Source: Natribaculum luteum
Lineage (GTDB): Archaea > Halobacteriota > Halobacteria > Halobacteriales > Natrialbaceae
Assembly: GCF_023008545.1 (NCBI RefSeq)
Contig: NZ_CP095397.1
Location: 744,001 to 808,000, forward strand
Direction: 5' to 3'
DNA length: 64,000 nt
Below, in pieces: positions 17,006 to 25,420 of this stretch; positions within the stretch are counted from its first letter, which is position 1, and each line of letters opens with the position of its first letter. Below the pieces are notes generated by a model. The model was not told the DNA's origin and did no database searches. It was given only the letters and a program-made list of their open reading frames with translations. Both the position numbers and the translations under genes were made by a program.

Positions 17006-17170
17006 ATGACTGACCGCGACGAATGCCGAATGCCGACGTGTTCGGAACCTGCCCGCGATCGGACAGGGTATTCTGGTCGGTTCTGTTCGGACAGCTGCGA
17101 GGTCCGCTACGAGCACCTCCAAGCGGACGCTCGAGATGCTGCAGTGGACGAAGCCGAGGATCGGTACTGA
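17006..17170 (+). CDS. 54-residue Cys4 zinc-finger protein
   Basis: This small gene encodes a protein with Cys7 and Cys12, then FCSDSCEVRYEHLQ with Cys27 and Cys31, so a four-Cys metal site in the first half and an acidic helix in the second (DARDAAVDEAEDRY). The TGA stop shares a base with the ATG of the next gene (TGATG), which implies coupling. The 3' third recurs at 19709-19772 in front of a second copy of the downstream gene. I know of no assigned function; the repeat flanking the replication origin makes a plasmid-maintenance role possible. Confidence 0.6.
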   Translation: MTDRDECRMPTCSEPARDRTGYSGRFCSDSCEVRYEHLQADARDAAVDEAEDRY

Positions 17171-17367
17171 TGCTCGAGCAGATCGATCACCGTGGCAAGC
17201 GCTTCACGATCGGTGACAAGGACGTTGTCGACGACGCTCGTGAACGTTGTCGGCGAGCCGAACTGCACGAACGGCAGGCTCAGCGAGAGATCCGTGAGCT
17301 CGAGCGTGCGAAGGCAGTCGCTGGATCAGACGGTGCTAATCCGAATGTCGAAGTACTTGAACGATGA
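17170..17367 (+). CDS. Small charged helical protein (copy 1 of 3)
   Basis: 65 residues. An N-terminal motif LEQIDHRGKRFTIGD is followed by a long, highly charged helix (RERCRRAELHERQAQREI, RELERAKAVAG), likely a coiled coil. It is coupled to the zinc-finger gene before it. A second copy (19773-20048) and a third, partial one (25140-25309) are in the window. Copies 1 and 2 stand on either side of the intact orc1/cdc6 gene and its iterons. The family is not recognised. Confidence 0.55.
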   Translation: MLEQIDHRGKRFTIGDKDVVDDARERCRRAELHERQAQREIRELERAKAVAGSDGANPNVEVLER

Positions 17368-17403
17368 TACCAAACATTCCCCTCGTGGTGTGACCTCGAG
17401 TGA

Positions 17404-17560
17404 TTCATTCTGCACACGGTGTGTATGGGTGTCGAAAAGCGATACGTCCGGTGGATCAAGGACAAAGATCAGCGCCGGACATGACTGAGGGGTGAGAATG
17501 ATCGGACAATGTCGCGCGTAGCGGATCACGCGACAGATGATGTACCGATGTCCTCGTTAT
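17404..17560 (+). repeat. Dispersed repeat, also at 21516-21663
   Basis: About 150 bp (CTGCACACGGTGTGT, CGTCCGGTGGAT, GATCACGCGACAG) occur here and again right after ISH3 copy A. There the frame reads HTVCLECRKAIRPVDRGRRS; here a one-base deletion breaks it. Together with the coiled-coil gene copies this shows that a block of about 500 bp was duplicated on both sides of orc1/cdc6. Confidence 0.6.
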
Positions 17561-17962
17561 CCGCATCGAACACACCCACACACCACTCTGCAAGTGTTCA
17601 TGGTCTTCCGAAAGAGTCCATGTAACAGATCAGAAGGTTTCTATTTATAAAGGAGGGTTCTAACACGGTTTTGAGGAGTGTTCTTGTTGGACTATTTCAC
17701 AGAGTTTCTCTATTCTAAGCGTTTTAGAAGCCATTTCTATGAGTTGGCAAGTATAGTAACAACAACAACATTCATATTAGTACTAGCTAGTAGTATGGCA
17801 TTCAGTTGAAATACTGGATATGACCCTCTCTACAGAATCATTGTGAGTAGTAAGATGCCGAATTTCTAGTGTTTCATGTGGTCTAATCTATTGTTTCCCT
17901 TCCTTATTCATTCTTCACCAGTATTTCATATGGAAATAGGGGGGAGGCTTTCGTGAGCGGCA
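17561..17962. other. AT-rich, non-coding replication origin region
   Basis: No convincing gene is present. The DNA is clearly more AT-rich than its surroundings, with TATTTATAAAGG and AACAACAACAACATTCATAT stretches. It lies directly before the iterons and orc1/cdc6, where archaeal origins place the DNA-unwinding element. The assignment is positional. Confidence 0.5.
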
Positions 17963-18029
17963 GAACACTTGCAAGGTGGTGTGTGTGTGTGTCCTGGTGA
18001 AGAACACTTGTAACACTTGCAGGGTGGTC
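17963..18029 (+). repeat. Origin iterons upstream of orc1/cdc6
   Basis: GAACACTTGCAAGGTGGTGT at 17963-17982 and AACACTTGCAGGGTGGTC at 18012-18029, plus a half-site GAACACTTG at 18002-18010, all in the same orientation. A GT microrepeat separates them. They match four more copies after the gene. They end 37 nt before the likely start of orc1. Confidence 0.75.
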
Positions 18030-18066
18030 AGCAAAGTTTATGTTGGATTCGCTTGACTTTCTAGGT

Positions 18067-19392
18067 ATGACTGATCTCGACGAAAATCCGTTCAATACAA
18101 CGGATCCTATATTTAAACAAAAGCAAATCCTCAAGAAGGATGAAATGCCTGACAAAATCTTTCATCGAGACGATGAAATCCAGCAGTACACAATCGCTCT
18201 CGAAGATATCATTGTTGGGCATGATCCCAACAACGTCTTCATCTACGGCCCGACTGGTGTTGGGAAAACCGCTGTCACACTCTGGATGCGGAACAAGCTC
18301 AAGGAGAAAGCTGCGGAAACCGGCGTCCCGTTGAATGTAGTCGGGCCAATCAACTGTCGGAACTACAAATCAGCATACGCGCTCGCCACAGCACTCGTCA
18401 ATGATTTTCGTCCGCCTGACGACCAATTACCGAACAGCGGATACTCCACTGACAAAGTATTCGACTTTCTATATCAGGAAATCGAGAACGCTGGGGGGAA
18501 CGTGCTTATCATTTTAGACGAGATCGATAACATTCCACCGGATGCTCGAAATGATTTCCTCTACGAGTTACCTCGCGCTGAAGCGAACGAGAATACGCCG
18601 ATCACAGACGCGAAAATCGGGTTAATCGGTATTTCAAACGATCTAAAATTCGTTGACGTGCTCGAGCCAAAAGTCAAGTCTACGCTCGGAGAACGGGAAA
18701 TTAAGTTCGGGCCGTACAACGCGAATGAGCTTAACGATATTCTGGAGTATTATGCTGATATGGCGTTCAAAGATGGTGTCCTCGAAAAAGATGTGATCCC
18801 ACTTGCAGCTGCATTCTCTGCACAAGAGCGCGGTGACGTTCGGCAAGGAAAACGGATCCTACAGAAAGCGGGTGAACTTGCCCGTATGGACGGTAAAGAA
18901 GTCGTGACTTCTGAACACACGCATGAAGCGACAGAAACTGTTGAAACAGACGAGATCTTGGATTATTTTGAGCAGGATCTCACATCGCATCAAGCGATGA
19001 CGTACTTAGCGGCCGCACTCGCAGTCATCGAACCGAAGCAGGAAGCAACGACGAAACGGATTTATAAATTATATTCGTCTGTAGCGGAATCAGTCGTGTC
19101 CCGTGTGAAGAGTGAACGGAAAATCTACGAATTCTTGGATCAGTTATCCATGCAGGGCTTAGTACGATCGGCTGAGCAGAACCTTGGACGTGAAGGTGGT
19201 CGGCGGTACGTGTACGATATTACAGACGACCCACGTGATATTATCGAGGCTGCCCGCAAGTCATCGTACAACAATGCTGTTCCGAGTAATGTAGATGAAA
19301 TGTTAGCCTATTATTTGGAAGAAGAAGCATCTGAATACGAAGCACCAGATATATCTGATCAACACCAAGAAAATCTATGGAAATTCACGTAG
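18067..19392 (+). CDS. orc: Orc1/Cdc6 family replication initiator, intact
   Basis: 441 residues from the ATG at 18067; an ATG at 18040 in frame would add nine residues. The AAA+ core is complete: IFHRDDEIQQYTIAL, Walker A GPTGVGKTA, Walker B NVLIILDEIDN, sensor 1 IGISNDLKFVD, and a lid region with ERGDVRQGKRIL. The C-terminal winged helix (LSMQGLVRSAEQNLGREGGRRY) ends the family region, and a further acidic tail follows. Such proteins bind origin repeats and load the helicase. Here direct repeats flank the gene on both sides, so it most likely controls the neighbouring origin. Its codon usage is more AT-rich than most genes in the window, suggesting a separate history. Confidence 0.9.
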   Translation: MTDLDENPFNTTDPIFKQKQILKKDEMPDKIFHRDDEIQQYTIALEDIIVGHDPNNVFIYGPTGVGKTAVTLWMRNKLKEKAAETGVPLNVVGPINCRNYKSAYALATALVNDFRPPDDQLPNSGYSTDKVFDFLYQEIENAGGNVLIILDEIDNIPPDARNDFLYELPRAEANENTPITDAKIGLIGISNDLKFVDVLEPKVKSTLGEREIKFGPYNANELNDILEYYADMAFKDGVLEKDVIPLAAAFSAQERGDVRQGKRILQKAGELARMDGKEVVTSEHTHEATETVETDEILDYFEQDLTSHQAMTYLAAALAVIEPKQEATTKRIYKLYSSVAESVVSRVKSERKIYEFLDQLSMQGLVRSAEQNLGREGGRRYVYDITDDPRDIIEAARKSSYNNAVPSNVDEMLAYYLEEEASEYEAPDISDQHQENLWKFT

Positions 19393-19422
19393 ACTATACA
19401 GACTTTATTTCGACACAATAGT

Positions 19423-19689
19423 GAACACTTGCAAGATGGTGTCCCAATGTACAGCAAGAACACTTGCAGGGTGGTGTCATAGTGAACCCAGACTCTGTAT
19501 TCTACAGATCAGGAAGGCTGAATATCCTCAAAAACTGCGTGATTTAAAATAGCCCCAAATGGGGCACTTTAGCGCGTCTTAGCAGAGAAAACACTTGCAG
19601 GGTGGTGTCTATGTTATACCGTTACTATTGTTCGATTATTGCTAAACGATCTAGGGATCCAGAGTAGAGAACACTTGCAACATGGTGTC
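19423..19689 (+). repeat. Origin iterons downstream of orc1/cdc6
   Basis: Four direct repeats with consensus GAACACTTGCARGRTGGTGT followed by C: 19423-19443, 19458-19478, 19590-19609 (first G replaced) and 19669-19689 (CAAC variant). All face the same way as the two upstream copies. A short GC hairpin (CCCCAAATGGGG) lies between the second and third. Confidence 0.8.
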
Positions 19690-19708
19690 CCCACCAAACA
19701 CGCTTTTC

Positions 19709-19772
19709 ATTACGAGCATCTCCAAGCGGACGCTCGGGATGCTGCAGTAGATGAGTCAGAGGATCGGTACTG
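19709..19772 (+). pseudogene. 3' remnant of a second zinc-finger gene copy
   Basis: The reading YEHLQADARDAAVDESEDRY plus stop matches the last 20 residues of the 17006-17170 protein with one substitution. The Cys-bearing first half is missing; sequence before it belongs to the iteron region. The stop again overlaps the next ATG. Confidence 0.6.
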
Positions 19773-20048
19773 ATGCTCGAGCAGGTCGATCACCGTGGCA
19801 AGCACTTCACGATCAGTGACGAGGACGGTGTCGACGATGTCGCTCGTGAACGGTGTCGGCGAGCCGAGCTGCTTGAGCGACAGGCTCAAAGAGAGATCCG
19901 TGAACTCGAGCGTGCGAAGGCAGTTGCTGGACCTGACAGTACAGATTCTGATATTGAAGTGCTCGACCAGCGACATGGAACGTTGGGGGACGGAAGACAC
20001 ACCGTATTTCCTGAGAAAACAGGGATGAAAATCCCCCTTCACAGATAG
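19773..20048 (+). CDS. Small charged helical protein (copy 2 of 3)
   Basis: 91 residues. The first 60 match the 17170 gene (LEQVDHRGKHFTISDEDG, RERCRRAELLERQAQREI) with an inserted codon, then the protein continues for about 30 residues (RHGTLGDGRHTVFPEKTG) instead of stopping. ISH3 copy A lies 25 bp after the stop. Function not known. The longer tail may come from loss of the stop used in copy 1. Confidence 0.5.
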   Translation: MLEQVDHRGKHFTISDEDGVDDVARERCRRAELLERQAQREIRELERAKAVAGPDSTDSDIEVLDQRHGTLGDGRHTVFPEKTGMKIPLHR

Positions 20049-20073
20049 TTGAGGCCCCACTCACACAGAGTTT

Positions 20074-21510
20074 CGGTACTTCCCGACTGGTGTGAAAGCT
20101 GGAGCTAAAGCGTTGGTCCCATGAGGAAGATGTCTGGTTGAGTGAATGTGTTCAGTATCCCTCAGCCAGACGGTGTTCTTTCGGATTCGGACGTGAAAGA
20201 TTTAGCGGAAGACGTCATCTGCCAGCTCCCCTTGCCAGGGATCGAGGGCTCGCCCCTCGATCCCGGCGATATCTGGGCTGTTGTCATTCTTGCAGCAGTC
20301 AATCAGACGTCCATCTGGGAGACGTGCAAGGACAACGACAACGCTGCCTGTGATGATACTGTCATGGACTGGCTCCATACGCTCAACCGAGAGTGGCTTG
20401 AGCGGGTTGCTAACCGCCTTCTCAGGGAGTTAGCGATGACGATCCTCGACCCTGATCGGTCGAGGATCGTCTCCATTGACTTCGTCGATAACCCCTACCA
20501 CGGAACGTACGCCGATGAAGAAGGTGAACTCTGTCGCATGCACGCGAAAGACGGAACAACGACGTGCCACCGGTACTGCACGGCGTATCTCGTCTCGAAC
20601 GGAAAGCCAGTGACGTTGGCGATGACGTACGTCCGTAGTGATGAGAAAGAGGCCGACGCGGTCGAGCGCGTCCTCGACCGCGTCGAAGCCTATCCCTTCG
20701 AGATAGAACTTCTGTTGGCAGATCGTGGCTTCTACAACGAACGTATTCTGCGCCGCTCACGGGAGATTGCTGCGACTGTCGTTCCCGTCCAAAAGAAGGG
20801 CAAGCGCATGAGGAAGAAGCTGGATACGCACTGCTCGTACATGACAACCTATCGGATGTACAAAGGCCGCGAGCGGGAACTGGAATTCCCGCTCGCGGTC
20901 GCGGTGGCATATCACGCCGGAGATCGCGGGAAAAGCGGCGAGGTCGTTCGAGGCTATGTGGCGTGCGATCTGACCGATCGCACGCCGAAACAAGTCGAAC
21001 GACTCTATCGGAAACGGTCAGCGATCGAAACGAGTTACCGTGTATTTCGCCAAGCACGAGTGGTAACGACGACACAAGACCCAATCATCCGCTTCGCGTT
21101 CGTCCTGGTTGGATTCCTGTTAGAGAACCTCTGGCTTGTGCTTCGATGGGCGGTCGTCGCCCGCCCCCAGCGGGGCGGGCGCGACCTGCCCGAGGAATTC
21201 ACGTTCAAGACGTTCTCTGACTGGATCAGACATGCATTAGAGGAAGAGCTAGAGCGGAGTTGGGAGATCGAGATGAACGGAACAGGTGTGCCAGAAGCAT
21301 ACGCGCCGGCCGCGGGCTGACGCCAGCCCGCGGCCTTGGGCAAGCTCCTGGTGAGCAACAGCATTCGCCTAGAACAGCGTATCTCAGCCTTCTTACTTCA
21401 CTTCTCCTCATCCGTAGATTCTATTTCCTGTTCACTCAGTTACCACACCGGCATTCACTCCATTTGTCATGACTCAGCACAGTTCACGAAGCGACGTTCG
21501 GGAAGTACCG
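20074..21510 (+). mobile_element. ISH3-family element, copy A
   Basis: 1437 bp. Ends begin CGGTACTTCCCGA on both sides, and AGTTT is directly repeated at 20069-20073 and 21511-21515, a 5-bp target duplication as expected for ISH3. The insertion splits the duplicated small-gene block (compare 17404-17560). Copies B and C are at 44973-46410 and 59638-61075. Confidence 0.9.
20142..21320 (+). CDS. ISH3-family transposase (copy A)
   Basis: 392 residues, intact. The DDE pattern is visible: RIVSIDFVDNPYHGTY (first Asp), IELLLADRGFYNERIL (second Asp) and YRKRSAIETSYRVFRQAR (Glu, in the conserved RxxIEtxyR context). Copy B differs at only a few residues; copy C is more diverged. Nothing suggests inactivation. 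Confidence 0.9.
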   Translation: MNVFSIPQPDGVLSDSDVKDLAEDVICQLPLPGIEGSPLDPGDIWAVVILAAVNQTSIWETCKDNDNAACDDTVMDWLHTLNREWLERVANRLLRELAMTILDPDRSRIVSIDFVDNPYHGTYADEEGELCRMHAKDGTTTCHRYCTAYLVSNGKPVTLAMTYVRSDEKEADAVERVLDRVEAYPFEIELLLADRGFYNERILRRSREIAATVVPVQKKGKRMRKKLDTHCSYMTTYRMYKGRERELEFPLAVAVAYHAGDRGKSGEVVRGYVACDLTDRTPKQVERLYRKRSAIETSYRVFRQARVVTTTQDPIIRFAFVLVGFLLENLWLVLRWAVVARPQRGGRDLPEEFTFKTFSDWIRHALEEELERSWEIEMNGTGVPEAYAPAAG

Positions 21511-21515
21511 AGTTT

Positions 21516-21663
21516 ACTCTGCACACGGTGTGTCTCGAGTGTCGAAAAGCGATTCGTCCGGTGGATCGAGGACGAAGATCAGCACCGGACGGGACTGAGG
21601 GTGGGCGATGATTGAATCCGGGCAGTGTCGCGCGCAGTGGATCACGCGACAGGTCATCTGTCC
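21516..21663 (+). repeat. Second copy of the dispersed repeat
   Basis: It matches 17404-17560. The frame HTVCLECRKAIRPVDRGRRS is open here up to a stop at about 21610. Its 5' continuation was cut off by ISH3 copy A. It may be the end of a small Cys-containing ORF. Confidence 0.5.
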
Positions 21664-21763
21664 GATGACCTCATTATCAATCTCTTCCCGATTCCCAGTT
21701 ACACGGACGCGACCGCGCATGACACGAACTCTGCCAGTCGAAAACACACTGAGAGTTCCGTTC

Positions 21764-23095
21764 TCAAATCGAATACTCTTCTGCCAGTTCAACCAGGTCG
21801 TAGACGTGAATCCCAGTTTTGAACCAGAGCACCCGCTCGCTCGTGTCACCGAAGTCATTATTTGAGCAGTCTAACTGTTCGGAGACTGCGACAAGGAGAT
21901 TCTCAGCATCTGCCTGGCATATTTTCTTCAGCTTCGACTCGAGATACTCGGGTGTCCAGAATCCGATGATCTCGAGAATCGCTCGCCGGCCATCCGGGTG
22001 CTCGATCGCGAAATCGGGGATCATCACCTCATCACCGAGGTCAAACACATCGTTTTCGCGTAGTAACTCCCAATCCGTGGTCGCTCGCTCCCATTTCTGG
22101 GCGAGTGTCTGCTCGAGATCGCTATCGAACTGCCTGCCAGTACTGTAGTGTGAATCGAGTCCGTCAGTGCCGTCTAGTCTGAGTTGCCGTGTCTCACCCG
22201 CTGTCTCATCGACAAGTACTGTGGCAGTCATCTCCCAGCGGTCACAAAGAGGCAATGCTGGCAGAAAATTCGCCAGCCGGATGCCGTACTTTTGCGATTG
22301 GGAGAACAATGACGCTGGACCATCGAGTATGGCCTCATAGCCATCAGCATGGTCAGTTCGTTCGACACGCTTGCCGTCAGAATCGATCGGATAGATCCGG
22401 TGCATCAGTCCGAAGAGTTTGACGTAGCTGAATACTGTCCCGAAATGATCCCAGACACGGATCCGCATCTCAGTTGCGTCGTAGAGGACTGCCTGGGCGA
22501 GCGCAAGATTGTAGCGAGTTACCAGCCAGTCGACCGTCAGATCAGTGTGTTCGTACTCACCGTCACTACTGCCAGTCAGTGTCGTGGTCGTAGTCGATTG
22601 CTCGCCAGTACCGGCATACTGGTCAGCGGTCCGCGTGCCGATCTGGACAAGTCGTTTGTTCTCCTCGAGGTCAGCATACATCCCGCGGTAGCACGCTTCG
22701 AGTGTGATACCCAACTCATCAGCAACTGCACTATACACCTCGATCTTCTGTGTGTCGTCACCGAGCGTAGGCTGGCGAACAACCGGATACCGCTCGTTGG
22801 CTTTCTCGAACAGGGTCTGGCGGATCTCACGAGGCTCGACTGGAGATCTGACTTCGAACTCACACTCGTCCAGAAGCAGTTTCGCCAGTCCCTGGACGAT
22901 CTTGTAGTCGGTATCCGCCACGGTGAGTTCGTCAATCGCATCCTCGAGATCGCCTTTCGGCTCACCGAGATGGGCATCGAACAGCGCAATGAGTTCGCGT
23001 GCCGTCTCTCGATAGTTCTCATCCGTCGGATCAATAAACAGCGGCTTGATTGCATCGCCGGTGGTACGAGAGCGAGCCAGATCAGCCGTCAGCAT
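21764..23095 (-). CDS. Bax1-like (DUF790) nuclease, partner of XPB
   Basis: 443 residues. The N-terminal half is helical; the C-terminal PD-(D/E)XK-like domain shows EVMIPDFAIEHPDGRRAILE (Asp and Glu), then IIGFWTPEYLESKLKKICQA and LLVAVSEQLDCSNNDF. In known archaea Bax1 binds XPB and cuts at bubble structures, giving a helicase-nuclease for repair. The start overlaps the end of the XPB gene by 14 nt, a typical xpb-bax1 operon. The stop lies close to the duplicated repeat region. Complete as far as can be seen. Confidence 0.85.
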   Translation of the reverse strand: MLTADLARSRTTGDAIKPLFIDPTDENYRETARELIALFDAHLGEPKGDLEDAIDELTVADTDYKIVQGLAKLLLDECEFEVRSPVEPREIRQTLFEKANERYPVVRQPTLGDDTQKIEVYSAVADELGITLEACYRGMYADLEENKRLVQIGTRTADQYAGTGEQSTTTTTLTGSSDGEYEHTDLTVDWLVTRYNLALAQAVLYDATEMRIRVWDHFGTVFSYVKLFGLMHRIYPIDSDGKRVERTDHADGYEAILDGPASLFSQSQKYGIRLANFLPALPLCDRWEMTATVLVDETAGETRQLRLDGTDGLDSHYSTGRQFDSDLEQTLAQKWERATTDWELLRENDVFDLGDEVMIPDFAIEHPDGRRAILEIIGFWTPEYLESKLKKICQADAENLLVAVSEQLDCSNNDFGDTSERVLWFKTGIHVYDLVELAEEYSI

Positions 23096-24494
23096 TCGTC
23101 GTCACCCCTTGTCGGCGCTGTTGGGACACGTATGTTTCCATCGTGTCTGCCGTGATAATCTCATAGAGTCGGGCCGGCTGGCGGTCATCTGTCGGCCGGA
23201 GGATGCGTCCAAGCCGCTGGGAATACTGCCGTTTCGATGCGCTTCCTGACAGGATAATCCCCACGTTCGCAGCGGGAACGTCAATCCCCTCGTCGAGCAC
23301 TTGAGACGTTGCCAGCATCGAGTATTCGCCAGTCCGAAACCGCTCGAGAATCTCCGTGCGCTCGTCCGTCTTCGTTTGATGGGTAATGCAAGGGACGATG
23401 AACTCCTGAGAGATTTGGTAGGCGAAGTCATTGTTCGCAGTGAAGATAATCGCGCGATCGTCGTGGTGACGTTTGAGCAGGTTGTCGAGCGTCTCGAGTT
23501 TTTTCTCTGCCGTTCGGGCGATGCGTTCGGCGCGCTGCTTGGCGATGAGTGCCCGCCGTCCCTTCGGATCGTAGGACGTCCGTTTGAGGAACTCCTGATA
23601 ACCCTCCTCTTTCCAGAGATCAAACTCGTGGCTATCGACGTAGTCGCGATAGAGCTGGTACTCCTCGTCGTATGTCTCCCGTTCCTCTGGCGTGAGCTCG
23701 ACAGACATGTGGATGGTTTCGTACTCGCTGAGGTACTCGCCAGCAAGTTCATTGACAGCCTCTTCATAGACAACCGGACCGATGAGATCCTCAAGGAGTT
23801 CATGCTTTCCGTCAGGCCGTTCGTAGGTAGCAGTCAGTCCCAACCGATACGGTGCAATCGTCATCTCGGGGATTTGCTGGTAGGTCGGCGCTGGCAGGTG
23901 ATGTTCCTCGTCGACGACGAGTAAGCCGAACTGGTCGCCGTATTCGTTGATGTAGCGGTAGGCACTATCGTAGGTAGTGACGGTGATTGCGGTGACCTCG
24001 TGGCTACCGCCGCCGAGAACGCCGATCGGATCTGTGAGTTGATCGCCAAAGGCGTTGGTGAGTGTGGCGTGCCACTGATTCATCAGATCAATCGTTGGTG
24101 TCACGATGAGTGTGCTCACTCCGGCATCAGCGATGGCCTGCAGTCCAAGAAAGGTCTTCCCGCTGCCAGTCGGGAGAACAACACTCCCCTGGCGGCCATG
24201 GTCGATCCAAGCGTCGAGGGCGGCCTGCTGGTAGTCACGTGGCTCGATGTGGAGTGCTGGCGTAAGATCGAGGGTAGGATAGGCCCGCGCGGTGTCTTCG
24301 AGAGCGTGAGCGAACCCGTCCTGAAGCGTTGCCTGCTCGTTTCCGTCCGACCAGGCGCCTACCCATTCGAGGAGGGATCGATATCGATATGCTTGCGTTC
24401 GGTACTCGTCGACGCGGTCGTCCAACTCCGCATAGGGGATATCGTCTGGGGCATCACGGAGTAGGAGCGTCCCGTCGTCGAATTCGACTCGCAT
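23082..24494 (-). CDS. XPB/Rad25-like DNA helicase
   Basis: 470 residues, superfamily 2. Motifs in order: RDYQQAALDAWIDHGRQG (Q-like motif), VLPTGSGKTFLGLQAI (motif I), LIVTPTIDLMNQWH (Ia), LLVVDEEHHLPAP (II, DEEH in place of DEVH), LGLTATYERPDG (III), then in the second lobe AIIFTANNDFAYQIS (IV), MLATSQVLDEGIDVPAANVG (V) and QYSQRLGRILRP (VI). A short damage-recognition-like N-terminus precedes. It overlaps the Bax1 gene downstream. The pair is found on haloarchaeal plasmids as well as chromosomes. Confidence 0.9.
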   Translation of the reverse strand: MRVEFDDGTLLLRDAPDDIPYAELDDRVDEYRTQAYRYRSLLEWVGAWSDGNEQATLQDGFAHALEDTARAYPTLDLTPALHIEPRDYQQAALDAWIDHGRQGSVVLPTGSGKTFLGLQAIADAGVSTLIVTPTIDLMNQWHATLTNAFGDQLTDPIGVLGGGSHEVTAITVTTYDSAYRYINEYGDQFGLLVVDEEHHLPAPTYQQIPEMTIAPYRLGLTATYERPDGKHELLEDLIGPVVYEEAVNELAGEYLSEYETIHMSVELTPEERETYDEEYQLYRDYVDSHEFDLWKEEGYQEFLKRTSYDPKGRRALIAKQRAERIARTAEKKLETLDNLLKRHHDDRAIIFTANNDFAYQISQEFIVPCITHQTKTDERTEILERFRTGEYSMLATSQVLDEGIDVPAANVGIILSGSASKRQYSQRLGRILRPTDDRQPARLYEIITADTMETYVSQQRRQGVTTNADG

Positions 24495-24656
24495 TCAGTG
24501 TATATACAGAGGTCCCCGACCGGATTCAATATGTGGGTTTCTTGGGTTCCATTGAGGCATTCGTCCGTCTTGTCCTTCTACAAACAGGCGAGTGCCTTGG
24601 TGCTGGACTCCGAGAGGGGTCACGGTTGTGGATAGCCCAGTCAGGAGCCACGGTTG

Positions 24657-25019
24657 TTAGCGGCCGAGCCAGTACTGCCAGTCTGCAATCGCTTGTTCTG
24701 TGTCACGACCGGCTTCGAGAGGTTCCAGTTGCTCTAGCGGCACGCCAAGTTCTCTGTCCATCCACTCTATCGTCACGAACATCTGGCTGAGAGTCGGATC
24801 TGTCGGGGACATTCCAATCACGCGTATCGTTTCGCCTTCTTTGAGGGGAGACTCCTCTCGCTCGGTGACACAACGCGCTTCAAACGGGAAGTCCATCGTA
24901 TCGTCCAGATAGGTGTACCATCCCCACGCCTGCTCTTCTGGACTGTAGGTGTCGACGATGATACGCATCTTGATGCGCTCTTCCCGCTCTTCGTCCTTCT
25001 CGGTCCATGTCATATCCAC
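24657..25019 (-). CDS. CcbP-like calcium-binding protein
   Basis: 120 acidic residues. The motif EQAWGWYTYLDDTMDFPFEARC at residues 29-50 is diagnostic of the CcbP (Calci_bind) family; only part is quoted in other entries. A small barrel follows (ETIRVIGMS, PTLSQMFVTIEWMDRELGVPL) and ends with QLEPLEAGRDTEQAIADWQY. CcbP binds calcium in cyanobacterial heterocyst control; archaeal members are uncharacterised. An internal ATG at codon 18 would also give a family-length protein. It is not linked to an operon. Confidence 0.8.
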   Translation of the reverse strand: MDMTWTEKDEEREERIKMRIIVDTYSPEEQAWGWYTYLDDTMDFPFEARCVTEREESPLKEGETIRVIGMSPTDPTLSQMFVTIEWMDRELGVPLEQLEPLEAGRDTEQAIADWQYWLGR

Positions 25020-25139
25020 CAGTACTCATTCTAGCCTCAAGATGCTCGGGTAGGGGTGGCAGAAACCACTTGCCAACCAATCCAAGAGACACTCGATCCG
25101 CCCATAGAATAGATCTGAGTCACTGGACAAGGTTAACCA

Positions 25140-25309
25140 ACGTGCACGCTATCGACGAGCTGAACTGCTCGAGCGACAGGCTCAGCGAGAGATCCGTGAG
25201 CTCGAGCGTGCGAAAGCAGTCGCTGGATCAGACAGTACCGGTTCTGATGGTGAGTGTTTGACCGATGACACGGAAGGTTGTGGAAGGAAGGACCCCACCA
25301 TGTCCGCTT
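25140..25309 (+). pseudogene. Partial third copy of the small charged helical protein
   Basis: RARYRRAELLERQAQREIRE and ELERAKAVAGSDSTGSDG match the helix of the 17170 and 19773 proteins. The LEQxDHRGK N-terminus is missing, and there is no ATG in frame. The 3' part runs to CLTDDTEGCGRKDPTMSA before a stop. It abuts the right end of the TnpB element. Confidence 0.55.
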
Positions 25310-25420
25310 GACATCCTCCACGCCGTAAACGACGTGGAATCCCGACCGCCGTTGGGATATTAGGGTTTACAGTCCACGACCTGTTCTCGCGGGGCGAAAC
25401 GGCCCTCACTCCGATCGAAC
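25300..25420 (-). ncRNA. Right end of the TnpB element, probable omega RNA region
   Basis: Beyond the tnpB stop the minus strand has CCACGTCGTTTACGGCGTGG, which folds into a hairpin, then AGGATGTCAA. This is the usual right-end structure of haloarchaeal IS200/IS605-type elements, where the 3' part of tnpB and this stem form the guide RNA scaffold. The guide would be the sequence just outside the end. Confidence 0.5.

Noticed and set aside
17981-17993. GT repeat between origin iterons as a CRISPR-like or phase-variable tract
   Set aside because: It is only about six GT units, non-coding, and unrelated to a repeat-spacer layout.
17963-19689. Iterons considered as a CRISPR array
   Set aside because: Spacing is irregular, copies flank a gene, and no cas gene is present.
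22349-23155. Plus-strand frame of 268 codons opposite the Bax1 gene
   Set aside because: It lies fully antisense to a clear Bax1 protein and shows no recognisable motif.
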